Of a stretch of DNA of 64,000 nt, positions 30,413-39,304 are shown piece by piece. Numbering within the stretch: the first letter of the stretch is position 1; each line of letters starts with the position of its first letter. A program made the position numbers and the translations under genes. The stretch comes from Hyphomonas johnsonii MHS-2 (GTDB lineage Bacteria > Pseudomonadota > Alphaproteobacteria > Caulobacterales > Hyphomonadaceae), in NCBI RefSeq assembly GCF_000685275.1, contig NZ_ARYK01000003.1, forward strand, positions 124,001-188,000, read 5' to 3'. The notes beneath the pieces were generated by a model. The model saw only the letters and a program-made list of their open reading frames with translations, searched no databases and had not been told where the DNA came from.

Positions 30413-32134
30413 ATGACCAGCAGACACCTTCTCGTGGCTGCCAGCGCGATTGCGCTGGCCAGTTGCACGCACTTCAATCCACCATCCGCGCCGGAGACTG
30501 TGGCCGAAGCCGCTGCGCCTGCAGCGCCTGCACCCGCGGCGGTCGACGTGGCGACGGTCGCCGGGGCGCCGCTGTTCGACGGCATGGGCGATTTCCATCG
30601 CGAGATCACGACGACGAGTGCCGACGCGCAGAAGTATTTCGACCAGGGCATGGTGCTGGCCTTCGGGTTCAACCATGCCGAGTCGATCCGCTCGTTCCGG
30701 GCGGCGCAGAAACTCGATCCGGCCTGTGCCATGTGCTACTGGGGGGAAGCGCTTGCGACCGGCCCCAACATCAATGTGACCAGCAAGGGCAAGGCGATCA
30801 TGTCTGACGCGGACCGCGCGGCAGCGTTCGCAGCGATCACCAAGGCACAGGCCCTGAAGGGGAGTGCCGGCGCGGACGAGCAGGCGCTGATCGATGCGCT
30901 GGCGACGCGCTACAATGGGGACCCGTCGACACCGCGCGAACCGCTGGACGTGGCCTATGCAGAGGCGATGGGGCAGTACGTCGCCGACCATCCGGGCGAT
31001 TACGATGCCGAGGCGATGTATGCCGAAGCGTGGATGAACACGATGCCGTGGAATTACTGGTCAGCCGACGGAGAGCCGAAACCGGAAACGGTGAAGGTGA
31101 TTGCGGCGCTGGAAGACATCATTGCGAACGCGCCGGAGCATCCGCTGGCGCTGCACCTGTACATCCATGCGGTGGAAGCCTCGCAGGACCCGGGCCGGGC
31201 CGAGGACGAGGCCGACCGGCTGGCGAACCTGGTGCCGGCGTCAGGCCATCTGGTGCACATGCCGGCGCACATCTATTGGCGTGTCGGGCGGTATGACGAT
31301 GCAGTGAAGGCGAATATCCGGGCCGCGAAGGTCGATGAGGACTATATCGCCCAGTGCAATGCGCAGGGCTTCTATCCGGCGCTGTACTATCCGCACAATA
31401 TCCACTTCCTGTGGGCGGCTGCCAGCATGTCGGGCCAGGAGACGATGGCGATCGAGTCAGCGCAGAAAGTGGCCGACAATGTCCACCTGGAGCAGATCGA
31501 GCAGTTCCCGACCGTGGAATTCTTCAAGACCATCCCGGTGCTGGCCAATGTGCAGTTCGGCAAATGGAACACCATCCTGGCGATGGACGCCCCGCCGGAG
31601 ACGCTCGATTTTTCCAATGCCATCCACCATTATGCCCGCGGCGTGGCCCTTGCCCGGACCGGTGACACGGACGGCGCCACGACAGAGCGCGAGGCGCTGG
31701 CAGGCCTGAAAGACAGCGTGCAGATCAACTTCCTCGATACGGCGGATTATCCGGCCAGCACGCTGCTGACCATTGCAGATGAATTGCTGCAGGGCGAGAT
31801 CGCGTCGGCGCGGAACCTGCCGGTGACGGCGATCACGCATTTTGCCAGTGCGGTCGAAGCCCAGGATTCGCTGCCCTATACCGAGCCGCCATTCTGGTAT
31901 TACCCGACGCGGCAATCGCTGGGTGAGGCGCATATCCAGGCCGGGCAGTTCGAGGCGGCCGAAGCGGTCTACCGCGCGGACCTTGTCCAATACCCGCGCA
32001 ATGGCTGGTCGATGTCGGGCCTCGCCAAGGCGCTGGATGCGCAGGGCAAGACGCTGGAGGCCGACAAGGTGCGCGAACAGTTCGCCATTGTCTGGCGCAA
32101 TTCGAACGTGACACTGGACGGGTCGCGGCTCTAG
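30413..32134 (+). CDS. TPR-repeat lipoprotein
   Basis: 573-residue predicted lipoprotein (lipobox LASC, Cys about 18) followed by an Ala/Pro-rich linker and many helical repeats of TPR type spread over residues 70-560. An early segment, CAMCYWGEALATGPN, contains a closely spaced Cys pair. No enzyme motif was found. ATG at 30413 behind AAAGGGGACGG. A large periplasmic scaffold is the best description; its partner is unknown. Confidence 0.75.
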   Translation: MTSRHLLVAASAIALASCTHFNPPSAPETVAEAAAPAAPAPAAVDVATVAGAPLFDGMGDFHREITTTSADAQKYFDQGMVLAFGFNHAESIRSFRAAQKLDPACAMCYWGEALATGPNINVTSKGKAIMSDADRAAAFAAITKAQALKGSAGADEQALIDALATRYNGDPSTPREPLDVAYAEAMGQYVADHPGDYDAEAMYAEAWMNTMPWNYWSADGEPKPETVKVIAALEDIIANAPEHPLALHLYIHAVEASQDPGRAEDEADRLANLVPASGHLVHMPAHIYWRVGRYDDAVKANIRAAKVDEDYIAQCNAQGFYPALYYPHNIHFLWAAASMSGQETMAIESAQKVADNVHLEQIEQFPTVEFFKTIPVLANVQFGKWNTILAMDAPPETLDFSNAIHHYARGVALARTGDTDGATTEREALAGLKDSVQINFLDTADYPASTLLTIADELLQGEIASARNLPVTAITHFASAVEAQDSLPYTEPPFWYYPTRQSLGEAHIQAGQFEAAEAVYRADLVQYPRNGWSMSGLAKALDAQGKTLEADKVREQFAIVWRNSNVTLDGSRL

Positions 32135-32889
32135 GCGCCGAGCGTTCGGGCGATTTCGCCACAGGTCGCGAGCAGGCGGGCAATGTCCTGCTCGCGGCTG
32201 AGGCGATGGTCGCCATCCTTGATCAGGGTGAAGGTGAGGTCGTCTGACGTCATCGTGCCGACCAGCCGGAAGGCATGGGCGTAGGGCACGTCGGGGTCCT
32301 GCATGCCCTGGAGGATTCGCACCGGGCCGGGGAAGGGGATCGGTGCATCGAGGACCTGCCATTGGCGGCCATCCTCGATCAGCGCCTGGGTGATCTTGTA
32401 GGGCTCGCCATAATCGGACGGGCGCAGCGTGAAGCCGATGTCGCGGATCTCGGCCTGCGCCTCCGGCGCGAATTCGGGCCACATCAGCTTTTGCGTGAAG
32501 TCGGGTGCCGGGGCGATCAGCACGAGGCCCTTGACGCGGGCGGGCCTGGCGGTGGCGGCAAGGATTGCCAGCCAGCCGCCCATGCTGGAGCCGACAAGCA
32601 CGAGCGGGCCTTCGGTGAGGCTGTCGATGGCGGCCAGCGTATCGGCGCGCCACTGGCTGACCGTGCCGTCCTCGAAGGCGCCGGCGGACTCGCCGTGACC
32701 GGAATAGTCGAAGGCGAGAAAACCGTAACCGGCCTGATTCGCCCAGGCTTCGACGCGCTTCACTTTCGTGCCCGTCATGTCGGACTTGAATCCCGACAGC
32801 CAGACGAACGTCAGTTTGCCGGGACTGGCGTCATTGCGACGATAAGCGAGGCGGCGGCCCTCCGGGCTGGTGAAATTGGACGTTGTCAT
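32131..32889 (-). CDS. Alpha/beta hydrolase
   Basis: 252-residue serine hydrolase. The nucleophile elbow is GSSMGG, and family features are the oxyanion strand WLSGFKSDM, DYSGHGES, a late Asp in QGMQDPDVPY and His in DGDHRLS. Such small cytoplasmic esterases or acyl-protein thioesterase-like enzymes have varied substrates. ATG at 32889 directly after GGAAGGAGG; the frame is open further upstream into the divergent glycosyltransferase. It is convergent with the TPR lipoprotein gene with a four-base overlap. Confidence 0.88.
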   Translation of the reverse strand: MTTSNFTSPEGRRLAYRRNDASPGKLTFVWLSGFKSDMTGTKVKRVEAWANQAGYGFLAFDYSGHGESAGAFEDGTVSQWRADTLAAIDSLTEGPLVLVGSSMGGWLAILAATARPARVKGLVLIAPAPDFTQKLMWPEFAPEAQAEIRDIGFTLRPSDYGEPYKITQALIEDGRQWQVLDAPIPFPGPVRILQGMQDPDVPYAHAFRLVGTMTSDDLTFTLIKDGDHRLSREQDIARLLATCGEIARTLGA

Positions 32890-32935
32890 CCTCCTTCCGT
32901 TCCTCCATCTGTTTCGCCTGTCAAGCGAGCGAGGG

Positions 32936-34108
32936 GTGAGAGCGGCCTTGGACGATTTCCCGGACCTGACCGGCAAGACGATCTTGCAGGTTGCACCAGA
33001 ACTCTCAGCCGGCGGCGTTGAGCGCACCGTGCTGGACATGACCGAAGCGATTGTCGCGGCTGGCGGCCGGGCCCTGCTGGCCAGCCGGGGCGGACGGCTG
33101 GAGGACGAATTCGCGGCGCTGGGCGGCGAACTCTTCCCGATGAACGCCAAGTCGAAGAACCCGCTGGTGCTGAAGCTCAATGCGGCAAAACTGAAGAACC
33201 TGATCTTCCGGGAAGGCGTCGACCTGATCCATGCGCGGTCGCGGGCGCCGGCCTGGAGCGCCTATTGGGCCGCAAAGGGCAGGGGCCTGCCATTCGTGAC
33301 GACGTATCACGGGGCCTATTCGGGCACGACGAAGCTGAAGCGGCGCTACAATTCGGTGATGGCGCGCGGCGACATCGTGATTGCCAATTCCAACTGGATC
33401 GCGGCGCATGTGCAGGCCGAACACGGGCTGGCCGCCGACAGGATCGTCACCATCCCGCGCGGTGTCGACCTGTCGAAATTCGACCCTGTGCTGGTGCCAC
33501 CGTCGCGGATCGAGGCGGTACGGGCCCGCTGGGGCCTTGCCGGTGACCCGCGCCTGACGCTGTTCCTGCCGGGGCGCCTGACCGAATGGAAGGGCCAGTT
33601 GCTGGTGATCGAGGCGATCGCCCTGATGGCCATGCAGGAGCAGAAGGGCCTGGTCGTGGTCATGGCCGGCGATCCGCAGGGCCGGGCGGGTTATGTGACC
33701 CAGCTGGAGGATGCGATCCTGGCGCACAAGCTGGGGGGGACAGTGATCCTGGCCGAGCACGAGCGCGACATGCCGGCGGCATGCCTTGCGGCCGACATCG
33801 TGCTGATGCCGTCCGTCCGGCCGGAAGCGTTCGGGCGGGTGGCGGCCGAAGCGTCCGCGATGGGCCGGCCGGTGATCGTCTCCGACCATGGCGGCGGGCG
33901 TGAAACGGTGATCGAGGGCGAGACAGGCGCGCGGGCCGAGCCGGGCAATCCGGCGGCGCTGGCAGGCGCGATCCGGGCGCTGGTTGCGATCGGGCCGGAT
34001 GCACGGGCCGGCATGGGCAAGGCGGGCCAGGCCTTTGTCAGTGCGCATTTCTCCAAGCGGGGGCTTCAGGCGGCAACGCTTCATGTCTATAAGCGTCTGT
34101 TACGGTAG
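32936..34108 (+). CDS. GT4-family glycosyltransferase
   Basis: About 390-residue GT-B glycosyltransferase. QVAPELSAGGVER near the N terminus and the nucleotide-sugar motif EAFGRVAAE (E-x7-E) in the C-terminal half place it in family GT4. It probably adds a sugar to lipopolysaccharide or another envelope glycan, since a heptosyltransferase follows. The start is uncertain: GTG 32936 is used; a TTG four codons later has the better-spaced GAGGGG. Confidence 0.88.
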   Translation: MRAALDDFPDLTGKTILQVAPELSAGGVERTVLDMTEAIVAAGGRALLASRGGRLEDEFAALGGELFPMNAKSKNPLVLKLNAAKLKNLIFREGVDLIHARSRAPAWSAYWAAKGRGLPFVTTYHGAYSGTTKLKRRYNSVMARGDIVIANSNWIAAHVQAEHGLAADRIVTIPRGVDLSKFDPVLVPPSRIEAVRARWGLAGDPRLTLFLPGRLTEWKGQLLVIEAIALMAMQEQKGLVVVMAGDPQGRAGYVTQLEDAILAHKLGGTVILAEHERDMPAACLAADIVLMPSVRPEAFGRVAAEASAMGRPVIVSDHGGGRETVIEGETGARAEPGNPAALAGAIRALVAIGPDARAGMGKAGQAFVSAHFSKRGLQAATLHVYKRLLR

Positions 34109-34124
34109 GGATTGTCACACGGGA

Positions 34125-35162
34125 ATGGCGAAGCCAGAGACTCTCATGAGCCCGGTCAACCCGGGCGCGAGCGCCAAGGAAGTGCTGATCATCAAGCTCA
34201 GCGCGCTGGGGGACTTTGTCCTGGCGCTGGGTGCCATGAAGGCGGTGCGCGAGACGCACCCGTCGGCGCGGATCACCTTGCTGACGACGCCCTTCTTCGA
34301 GGAGTTCGGCAAGCTGTGTCCCTATATCGACCGGGTCGAGACGGACGGGCGCCCGGAGGGCATGAAGGCCACGGCGGCGCTGATCCAGCGCATCCGCCGG
34401 TCCAATTACGACATCATCTACGATTTCCAGACCAGCGGGCGGACCAGGAACTATTTCACCGCGCTGAGCCGTTCGGGCAAGGCACCGCTCTGGTCGGGCC
34501 ATCACGAGAAGGCGGCCTTTTTCCACGACAATGCCGACCGCGGGAAAATGCACTCGATCGACCGGCTGGCCGAACAGCTGGAAGTGGCGGGCGTGGCCCC
34601 GGAAGGGCGGTGGCTGGGCACCAGCGCGCCCTTCCCGGACCTGTCATGGGTGCGCCACAAGATCGGCGACACGCCGCGCCTGCAGCCGGCCTATTTCTCG
34701 CTGTCGGAACCCTACATGCTGCTGATCCCGGGGGCGTCGGCGCACCGGGAAGCGAAACGCTGGCCGGAAGAGAACTATGCCGAACTGGCAACGCGGATCG
34801 CCGATGCCGGGATCACGCCGGTGATCATCGGCGGCAAGGCGGAAGGCCCGCTGGCGCAGGAGATCGTCCGCCGAGAACCGCGCGTCAAGAGCCTGGTGAC
34901 CCGCACCGACCTGTTCCAGATCGTGACGCTGGCCGAGAAGGCGCTGTTCGTTGTCGGCAATGATACCGGGCCGATGCACATGGCGACGCTGGCCGGCGCG
35001 CCGGGCATCGCGCTCTTTGCCCTGACGGAAAGCGATCCGGACCATTCGGCCCCGCGCGGACCGAAACAGCCGGTCATCATCAACTCGGCGCCGACCCTGA
35101 AAGAGCTCAGTGTCGACGACGTCTGGCAGTCGGTCAGGGCGCTTGGGCTGTTGCCCGCTTGA
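34125..35162 (+). CDS. GT9 heptosyltransferase-family protein
   Basis: 345-residue ADP-heptose:LPS heptosyltransferase-like enzyme. Hallmarks are [16 protein letters not shown] at the N terminus, [12 protein letters not shown], and the [16 protein letters not shown] donor-binding motif. It likely adds heptose to the LPS core. Follows the GT4 gene by 16 bases, so the pair forms a glycan operon. ATG 34125 is chosen; ATG 34146 is the alternative. Confidence 0.9.
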   Translation: MAKPETLMSPVNPGASAKEVLIIKLSALGDFVLALGAMKAVRETHPSARITLLTTPFFEEFGKLCPYIDRVETDGRPEGMKATAALIQRIRRSNYDIIYDFQTSGRTRNYFTALSRSGKAPLWSGHHEKAAFFHDNADRGKMHSIDRLAEQLEVAGVAPEGRWLGTSAPFPDLSWVRHKIGDTPRLQPAYFSLSEPYMLLIPGASAHREAKRWPEENYAELATRIADAGITPVIIGGKAEGPLAQEIVRREPRVKSLVTRTDLFQIVTLAEKALFVVGNDTGPMHMATLAGAPGIALFALTESDPDHSAPRGPKQPVIINSAPTLKELSVDDVWQSVRALGLLPA

Positions 35163-35245
35163 CTTCTTTCCCGTTAGCGCACAACCGAAGCGCCTTGTGG
35201 AAAAGGCCAACCACTGGCATATTCGCAAAGCCTCTAAACAGCCAC

Positions 35246-35252
35246 AAAGGAG
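35246..35252 (+). promoter_or_regulatory. Shine-Dalgarno deciding the infC start
   Basis: AAAGGAG seven bases before an ATA codon at 35260. No ATG, GTG or TTG lies in the right frame at a usable distance, so this site fixes ATA as the infC initiation codon. Confidence 0.75.
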
Positions 35253-35259
35253 TCAGGCC

Positions 35260-35799
35260 ATAGCTCGTAGACCAGAACAGGGTGGACCACCGAAACAGGT
35301 AGGACCCCGTATCAATGAAGATATTATCGCCGCAAAGGTTCTCCTGATTGATGAGAACGGCGAAAAACAGGGTGTGATGCCTTTCGATGCGGCCCTTGAT
35401 GCGGCGCGCGCGGTGAGCATGGACCTTGTGGAAGTTTCCCCTGACCAGGAAGTGCCGGTCGTGAAAATTCTCGACTACGGCAAGCTGCGCTTCGAAGAGC
35501 GCAAGAAGAAAGCTGCGGCCAAGAAGAAGCAGCGTTCCAGCGAGCTCAAGGAAATCAAGATGCGTCCGAACATCGACACGCATGACTATGAGGTCAAGGC
35601 GCGCGCGATGCAGCGGTTCTTCGAAGACGGCGACAAGGTGAAGGTCACCCTGCGCTTCCGTGGACGGGAAATGGCGCACCAGCATCTTGGCATGCAATTG
35701 CTCGAGCGGGTGAAGGCCCAGTTCGAGGAGACGACGAAGGTGGAAACCGAACCGAAACTGGAAGGCCGCCAGATGACGATGGTCCTGGCGCCGCGATGA
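35260..35799 (+). CDS. infC: Translation initiation factor IF-3 (ATA start)
   Basis: 179-residue IF-3, which binds the 30S subunit and proofreads initiation. Both domains are present: the N domain ([20 protein letters not shown]), a lysine-rich linker ([13 protein letters not shown]) and the C domain ([13 protein letters not shown]...). The natural start is an ATA codon at 35260 placed seven bases after AAAGGAG. A non-canonical start such as AUU or AUA is a known autoregulatory feature of infC, since IF-3 itself discriminates against it. Starting at ATA gives the family-typical length; the frame open further upstream encodes nothing IF-3-like. Confidence 0.93.
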   Translation: MARRPEQGGPPKQVGPRINEDIIAAKVLLIDENGEKQGVMPFDAALDAARAVSMDLVEVSPDQEVPVVKILDYGKLRFEERKKKAAAKKKQRSSELKEIKMRPNIDTHDYEVKARAMQRFFEDGDKVKVTLRFRGREMAHQHLGMQLLERVKAQFEETTKVETEPKLEGRQMTMVLAPR

Positions 35800-36191
35800 A
35801 GTTTGTCGGGGGGCTGCTTCTCGGAGCCGTGTTGATGGTTTCGGCCTGTACGGCCGCTGACACCAGTGACGACATCCCGGCGGCGGCCCCGCCGGTGGCG
35901 ACCGAGCCAGCCGCGGCCCCCGTCACGGCCCAGCCCGAAGAGGCCCCGATGGCGGACGACCGCGAAGTGAAAACCGAAATGGATGCCCTCGACCGCGTCA
36001 ACGACACGTGCGGCCTGGATGCCTTCAAGCCGTATCTCGGCAAGAAGGCTGCCGACATCCCGCCGGAACTGGTGCCCGACACGGCCCGTATCGTGACGCC
36101 AAGCTCGCAGGTGACGATGGATTATGTGGCCAGCCGCGTGAACATCCTGACCAAGGAAGACGGCACCGTGATCGGCCTGAAGTGCGGCTGA
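35796..36191 (+). CDS. I78-type peptidase inhibitor-like lipoprotein
   Basis: 131-residue lipoprotein: lipobox VSAC (Cys18), a proline/alanine-rich linker to about residue 50, then a C-terminal domain with two cysteines, a [11 protein letters not shown] strand and a terminal CG. This matches the fold signature of the I78 peptidase-inhibitor family (Cys near start, tMDyrpdRlN, ending CG). It is translationally coupled to infC (ATGA overlap), an unexpected pairing for a secreted inhibitor. Target protease unknown; DegP in this window is one conceivable candidate (speculation). Confidence 0.72.
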   Translation: MKFVGGLLLGAVLMVSACTAADTSDDIPAAAPPVATEPAAAPVTAQPEEAPMADDREVKTEMDALDRVNDTCGLDAFKPYLGKKAADIPPELVPDTARIVTPSSQVTMDYVASRVNILTKEDGTVIGLKCG

Positions 36192-36219
36192 GCCAGACTG
36201 CCAAAAGAAGCAGCACGAG

Positions 36220-36253
36220 AAACCGGACGGGCATTTGCCCTCCGGTTTTTTTG
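36220..36253 (+). terminator. Intrinsic terminator after infC operon
   Basis: Stem AAACCGGA / TCCGGTTT with an inner GGGC/GCCC helix and a run of seven T. It follows the inhibitor-lipoprotein stop by about 30 bases. Confidence 0.9.
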
Positions 36254-36575
36254 TGTGTGGCGGGCGGAGGGCCGAGGGGCCGCATCGCACAACATGATCA
36301 CACGGCAAACTCAGGGTCGCGTACCCTGGCCCTCCGCTGCCGGGGCTTTCGCCCCCATGCCGGCCGGGGGGAAACCGGCCGCCATGACAGGTGCATGATG
36401 CCGCAGGTTCGGGGCCGGTCGGACAAGGTTTGCGGGATCTCAGGCATGGCGGGCCATCCCCGGCCGTTCCGTCATGGAGAGACGCGCGCATTGCCCCCGG
36501 CGCAGGTGGTCCGGGCAGCTGACCGGGCCTGAAATCCTGCCAGTGTGCGATATTCAACCGCAGCGAGGCAGACCG
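36254..36575. other. 322-base non-coding stretch with three tandem hairpins
   Basis: No convincing gene. Three tightly packed hairpins lie at 36313-36327 (AGGGT/ACCCT), 36342-36355 (GGGGC/GCCCC with a TTTC loop) and 36361-36381 (CGGCCGG/CCGGCCG with a GGGGAAA loop). The array could be a small RNA, a leader of the downstream gene, or a repeat element. I recognise no known RNA family in it. Confidence 0.45.
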
Positions 36576-36728
36576 ATGGACATCGCCTTCATTCTCGCGA
36601 TTCTGTTCCTTCCGGTCTTCATCTGGCGCGCGTGGGTCGGGCTGGGCATGCCGAAACGGCGGGCCGAGCGGCAGGCGCGGCGTCACGCGGTCGAAAAACG
36701 CCTGCAATCTGAACAGAAGACGTCTTGA
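36576..36728 (+). CDS. Small single-span membrane protein
   Basis: 50 residues, with one hydrophobic helix at about 3-20 (IAFILAILFLPVFIW) and a strongly basic cytoplasmic tail. ATG at 36576 is preceded by GAGGC at a good distance, so translation is plausible. The family is not recognised. It precedes rpmI by 122 bases. Confidence 0.5.
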   Translation: MDIAFILAILFLPVFIWRAWVGLGMPKRRAERQARRHAVEKRLQSEQKTS

Positions 36729-36850
36729 TTCTCTGCCCCTGATCCGTCATAAGCCGCCTCTTCCGAGTGGTGCGGGCGAACGGCATGCCCCTCTGCTCAT
36801 GAACCGACCAAGGGCCGCCCCAGGGCGTGAGCTCGTACAAGGAGACGAAA

Positions 36851-37054
36851 ATGCCGAAGATGAAGACCAAGAAAGCCGCTGCGAAGCGGTTCAAGATCAC
36901 GGCCACCGGGAAACTCAAGCACGGTGTGGTGGGCAAGCGCCACCGCCTGATGAGCCACAATGCCAAGTACATCCGTCAGAACCGGGGCACGAAAGTCGCC
37001 TCGAGCGCGGATGTTGCGCGCGTCATGAAGAAGTTCCTGCCGTACGGCCTTTAG
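36851..37054 (+). CDS. rpmI: 50S ribosomal protein L35
   Basis: 67-residue basic protein beginning MPKMKTKKAAAKRF, the L35 signature. ATG at 36851 follows AAGGAGACG. It is paired with rplT as usual; infC lies upstream but separated by a terminator and about 650 bases rather than directly joined. Confidence 0.97.
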   Translation: MPKMKTKKAAAKRFKITATGKLKHGVVGKRHRLMSHNAKYIRQNRGTKVASSADVARVMKKFLPYGL

Positions 37055-37095
37055 GCTTTCCCGTTTTTCCCCCGATCTTGACTTAGGAGGCTTCC

Positions 37096-37458
37096 ATGCC
37101 CCGTTCACGTAACAAAGTGCCGGCCCACGCCCGCCACAAGAAAATCATCAAAGCTGCCAAGGGTTTCCGCGCCCGCCGCAAGAATACGTTCACCAATGCC
37201 CACGCTGCTGTGTGGAAAGCCGGCGAATACGCCTATGTCGGCCGCAAGGTGAAAAAGCGGAAGTTCCGCTCGCTCTGGATCCAGCGTATCAACGCTGCCG
37301 TGCGCATCCATGATGACGAGCTGACATACAGCCGCTTCATCGACGGCCTGACCAAGGCCGGTGTCGAAGTCGACCGCAAGGTCATGTCCGACCTCGCGAT
37401 CCGCGAACCGGAAGCATTTGGCGTGCTGGTCAAGCAGGCGAAAGCCGCGCTCGCCTAG
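37096..37458 (+). CDS. rplT: 50S ribosomal protein L20
   Basis: 120 residues, beginning [16 protein letters not shown] and continuing with the conserved [10 protein letters not shown] and [20 protein letters not shown]-type segments. L20 binds 23S rRNA early in assembly. A strong TAGGAGG site precedes ATG 37096. An intrinsic terminator follows. Confidence 0.98.
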   Translation: MPRSRNKVPAHARHKKIIKAAKGFRARRKNTFTNAHAAVWKAGEYAYVGRKVKKRKFRSLWIQRINAAVRIHDDELTYSRFIDGLTKAGVEVDRKVMSDLAIREPEAFGVLVKQAKAALA

Positions 37459-37485
37459 GCTGCACCCGATTGCTGCACAATGGAG

Positions 37486-37515
37486 AGCCCGGCCCGCAAA
37501 GCCGGGCTTTTCCTT
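37486..37515 (+). terminator. Intrinsic terminator after rplT
   Basis: AGCCCGGC / GCCGGGCT stem with a seven-base loop followed by TTTTCCTTTT, 28 bases after the rplT stop. It separates the ribosomal genes from pheS; no phenylalanine-rich leader peptide is visible in the gap. Confidence 0.9.
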
Positions 37516-37580
37516 TTGGCGTTTGCATGATGACCCGAAGCGACTAGAAAGCGCGCAGAATCCCAAGAGAGGCTGAAACC

Positions 37581-38657
37581 TTGTCTGATATCAAAACGAT
37601 AGAGAAAGAGGCCCTTGCGGCGATCCAGGCTGCGCCGAGCCTCGAAGCGCTGGACGCCGTGCGGGTGGCCGAGCTGGGCAAGAAGGGGCGTGTGTCCGGC
37701 CTGATGAGCGGCCTTGGCAAGATGACGCCGGACGAGCGCAAGGAAAACGGGCCGAAGCTGAACGCGCTGAAAGTGGCGGTGGACGAGGCGGTCCGCGCCC
37801 GCAAGGCACAGCTGGAGGCCGAAGCGCTGGAAGCGCAGCTGGCGACCGAGACCATCGACCTGACGCTGCCGCCCGCGCCCGGCCCGCGCACCGGCACGCT
37901 GCACCCAGTGATGCAGGTTTTCGAGGAGATCGCGGCAATCTTCGGCGACATGGGCTTCACCGTGGCCGAGGGCCCGGACATTGAAGACGACTGGCACAAT
38001 TTCACTGCACTGAACTTTCCCGAGGGCCACCCGGCGCGCGAGACGCACGACACGTTCTTCATGGACGCGCCCGAAGGCGGCACGCCGAAAGTGCTGCGTA
38101 CGCATACGAGCCCGGTGCAGATCCGTACCATGATGAGCGAGAAGCCGCCGATCCGCATTCTCGTGCCGGGGCGCGTCTATCGCAATGACTGGGATGCGAC
38201 GCATACGCCGATGTTCCACCAGGTCGAGGGCCTGGTGATCGAGAAGGGCATCCATATGGGCCACCTGAAGGGCTGCCTGATCGATTTCGTGAAGGCCTTC
38301 TTCGAAGTGGACGACGTGGTGTCGCGGTTCCGTCCGCACTTCTTCCCGTTCACCGAACCGTCGGCCGAAATGGACGTGCAGTGCGAACGCTCCGGCGGCA
38401 TTGTCGAAGTGGGCAAGGGCACCGACTGGCTGGAAGTGCTGGGCTGCGGCATGGTGCACCCGAACGTGCTGCGCAATTGCGGGCTGGACCCGGCCGAGCA
38501 CCAGGGCTTTGCCTTCGGCATGGGCGTCGATCGCCTGGCCATGCTGAAATACGGCATGCCGGACCTGCGCCCCTATTTTGAGGCCGACCCGCAATGGACA
38601 CGCCATTACGGGTTCGCGCCGTGGACAACGCCGTCGGTCAGCGGCGGATTGAGCTAG
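37581..38657 (+). CDS. pheS: Phenylalanyl-tRNA synthetase alpha subunit
   Basis: 358-residue catalytic alpha subunit. N-terminal coiled coil to about residue 90, then the class II core with [30 protein letters not shown], motif 2 around [18 protein letters not shown], and motif 3 [13 protein letters not shown]. Starts with TTG at 37581 after GAGAGG; no ATG in frame at the right place. The partner pheT follows after an inserted unrelated gene. Confidence 0.96.
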   Translation: MSDIKTIEKEALAAIQAAPSLEALDAVRVAELGKKGRVSGLMSGLGKMTPDERKENGPKLNALKVAVDEAVRARKAQLEAEALEAQLATETIDLTLPPAPGPRTGTLHPVMQVFEEIAAIFGDMGFTVAEGPDIEDDWHNFTALNFPEGHPARETHDTFFMDAPEGGTPKVLRTHTSPVQIRTMMSEKPPIRILVPGRVYRNDWDATHTPMFHQVEGLVIEKGIHMGHLKGCLIDFVKAFFEVDDVVSRFRPHFFPFTEPSAEMDVQCERSGGIVEVGKGTDWLEVLGCGMVHPNVLRNCGLDPAEHQGFAFGMGVDRLAMLKYGMPDLRPYFEADPQWTRHYGFAPWTTPSVSGGLS

Positions 38658-38665
38658 GCTGAGGC

Positions 38666-39304
38666 ATGATGGGACAGGGCAACAAAGCCGAAATGCTGAT
38701 TGCTGTCTGCGCGGTGATAACCAGCGTGGTGGCCCTGTTCATTGGCTGGAGCCAGATGCGGGTCATGAAGGGCCAGCAGGAAGCCGAAGTCTGGCCGATG
38801 GTGCAGCTGACGCACGAGACCGATTTCAACGACGAGACAGTCAGCTACGCGATCACCGTGGAGAATGCGGGGGTCGGACCGGCCCTGATCGACAGCTTTG
38901 TCATTGCCATGCCCGGACAGCCGACCACGACCGACTTCTATGAACTGGTCGACTACATGGTCGGCAAGGATATCGGGGACCCCTATACCGCCTTCCGGTC
39001 GCTTGAGGGCCGTGTCGTGCGCCACGGTACCGAGATGAATGCCATCAAGGCGTCATGGGATTCGACCGATGAGACCCGCGCGGCCCTGCAACGCCGCCTG
39101 ACCCAGTTTGTCGCTGGCGAAGAGGAGAGTGCGGTCGTGTTCATCTGCTATTGCTCGATCCTCGAAGATTGCTGGGTGTCCAGTACGCTGGACGCCCAGA
39201 CGCGGCCCGAGCCGGTAAAATCCTGCACGGCACTCGATACGACATCCAATGCATTACTGGCGTCCCATGCGCCGCCCAAACCCGTGAAAGCGACGAATCC
39301 ATGA
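38666..39304 (+). CDS. Unknown membrane-anchored protein inserted between pheS and pheT
   Basis: 212 residues: one N-terminal hydrophobic segment (about 8-27), a short QMRVMKGQQEAEVWP linker and a soluble domain of unknown fold with a Cys-rich patch FICYCSILEDCW near residues 157-168. It begins eight bases after pheS with GAGG ahead of the ATG and overlaps the pheT start by four bases (ATGA). It is therefore co-expressed with PheST. I do not recognise the soluble domain. Anchored proteins with this N-terminal layout are sometimes annotated as hypothetical in proteobacteria. Confidence 0.75.
   Translation: MMGQGNKAEMLIAVCAVITSVVALFIGWSQMRVMKGQQEAEVWPMVQLTHETDFNDETVSYAITVENAGVGPALIDSFVIAMPGQPTTTDFYELVDYMVGKDIGDPYTAFRSLEGRVVRHGTEMNAIKASWDSTDETRAALQRRLTQFVAGEEESAVVFICYCSILEDCWVSSTLDAQTRPEPVKSCTALDTTSNALLASHAPPKPVKATNP

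Noticed and set aside
37459-37580. Phe-rich leader peptide and attenuator before pheS
   Set aside because: The only hairpin is the rplT terminator and no short frame with Phe codons follows a ribosome-binding site.
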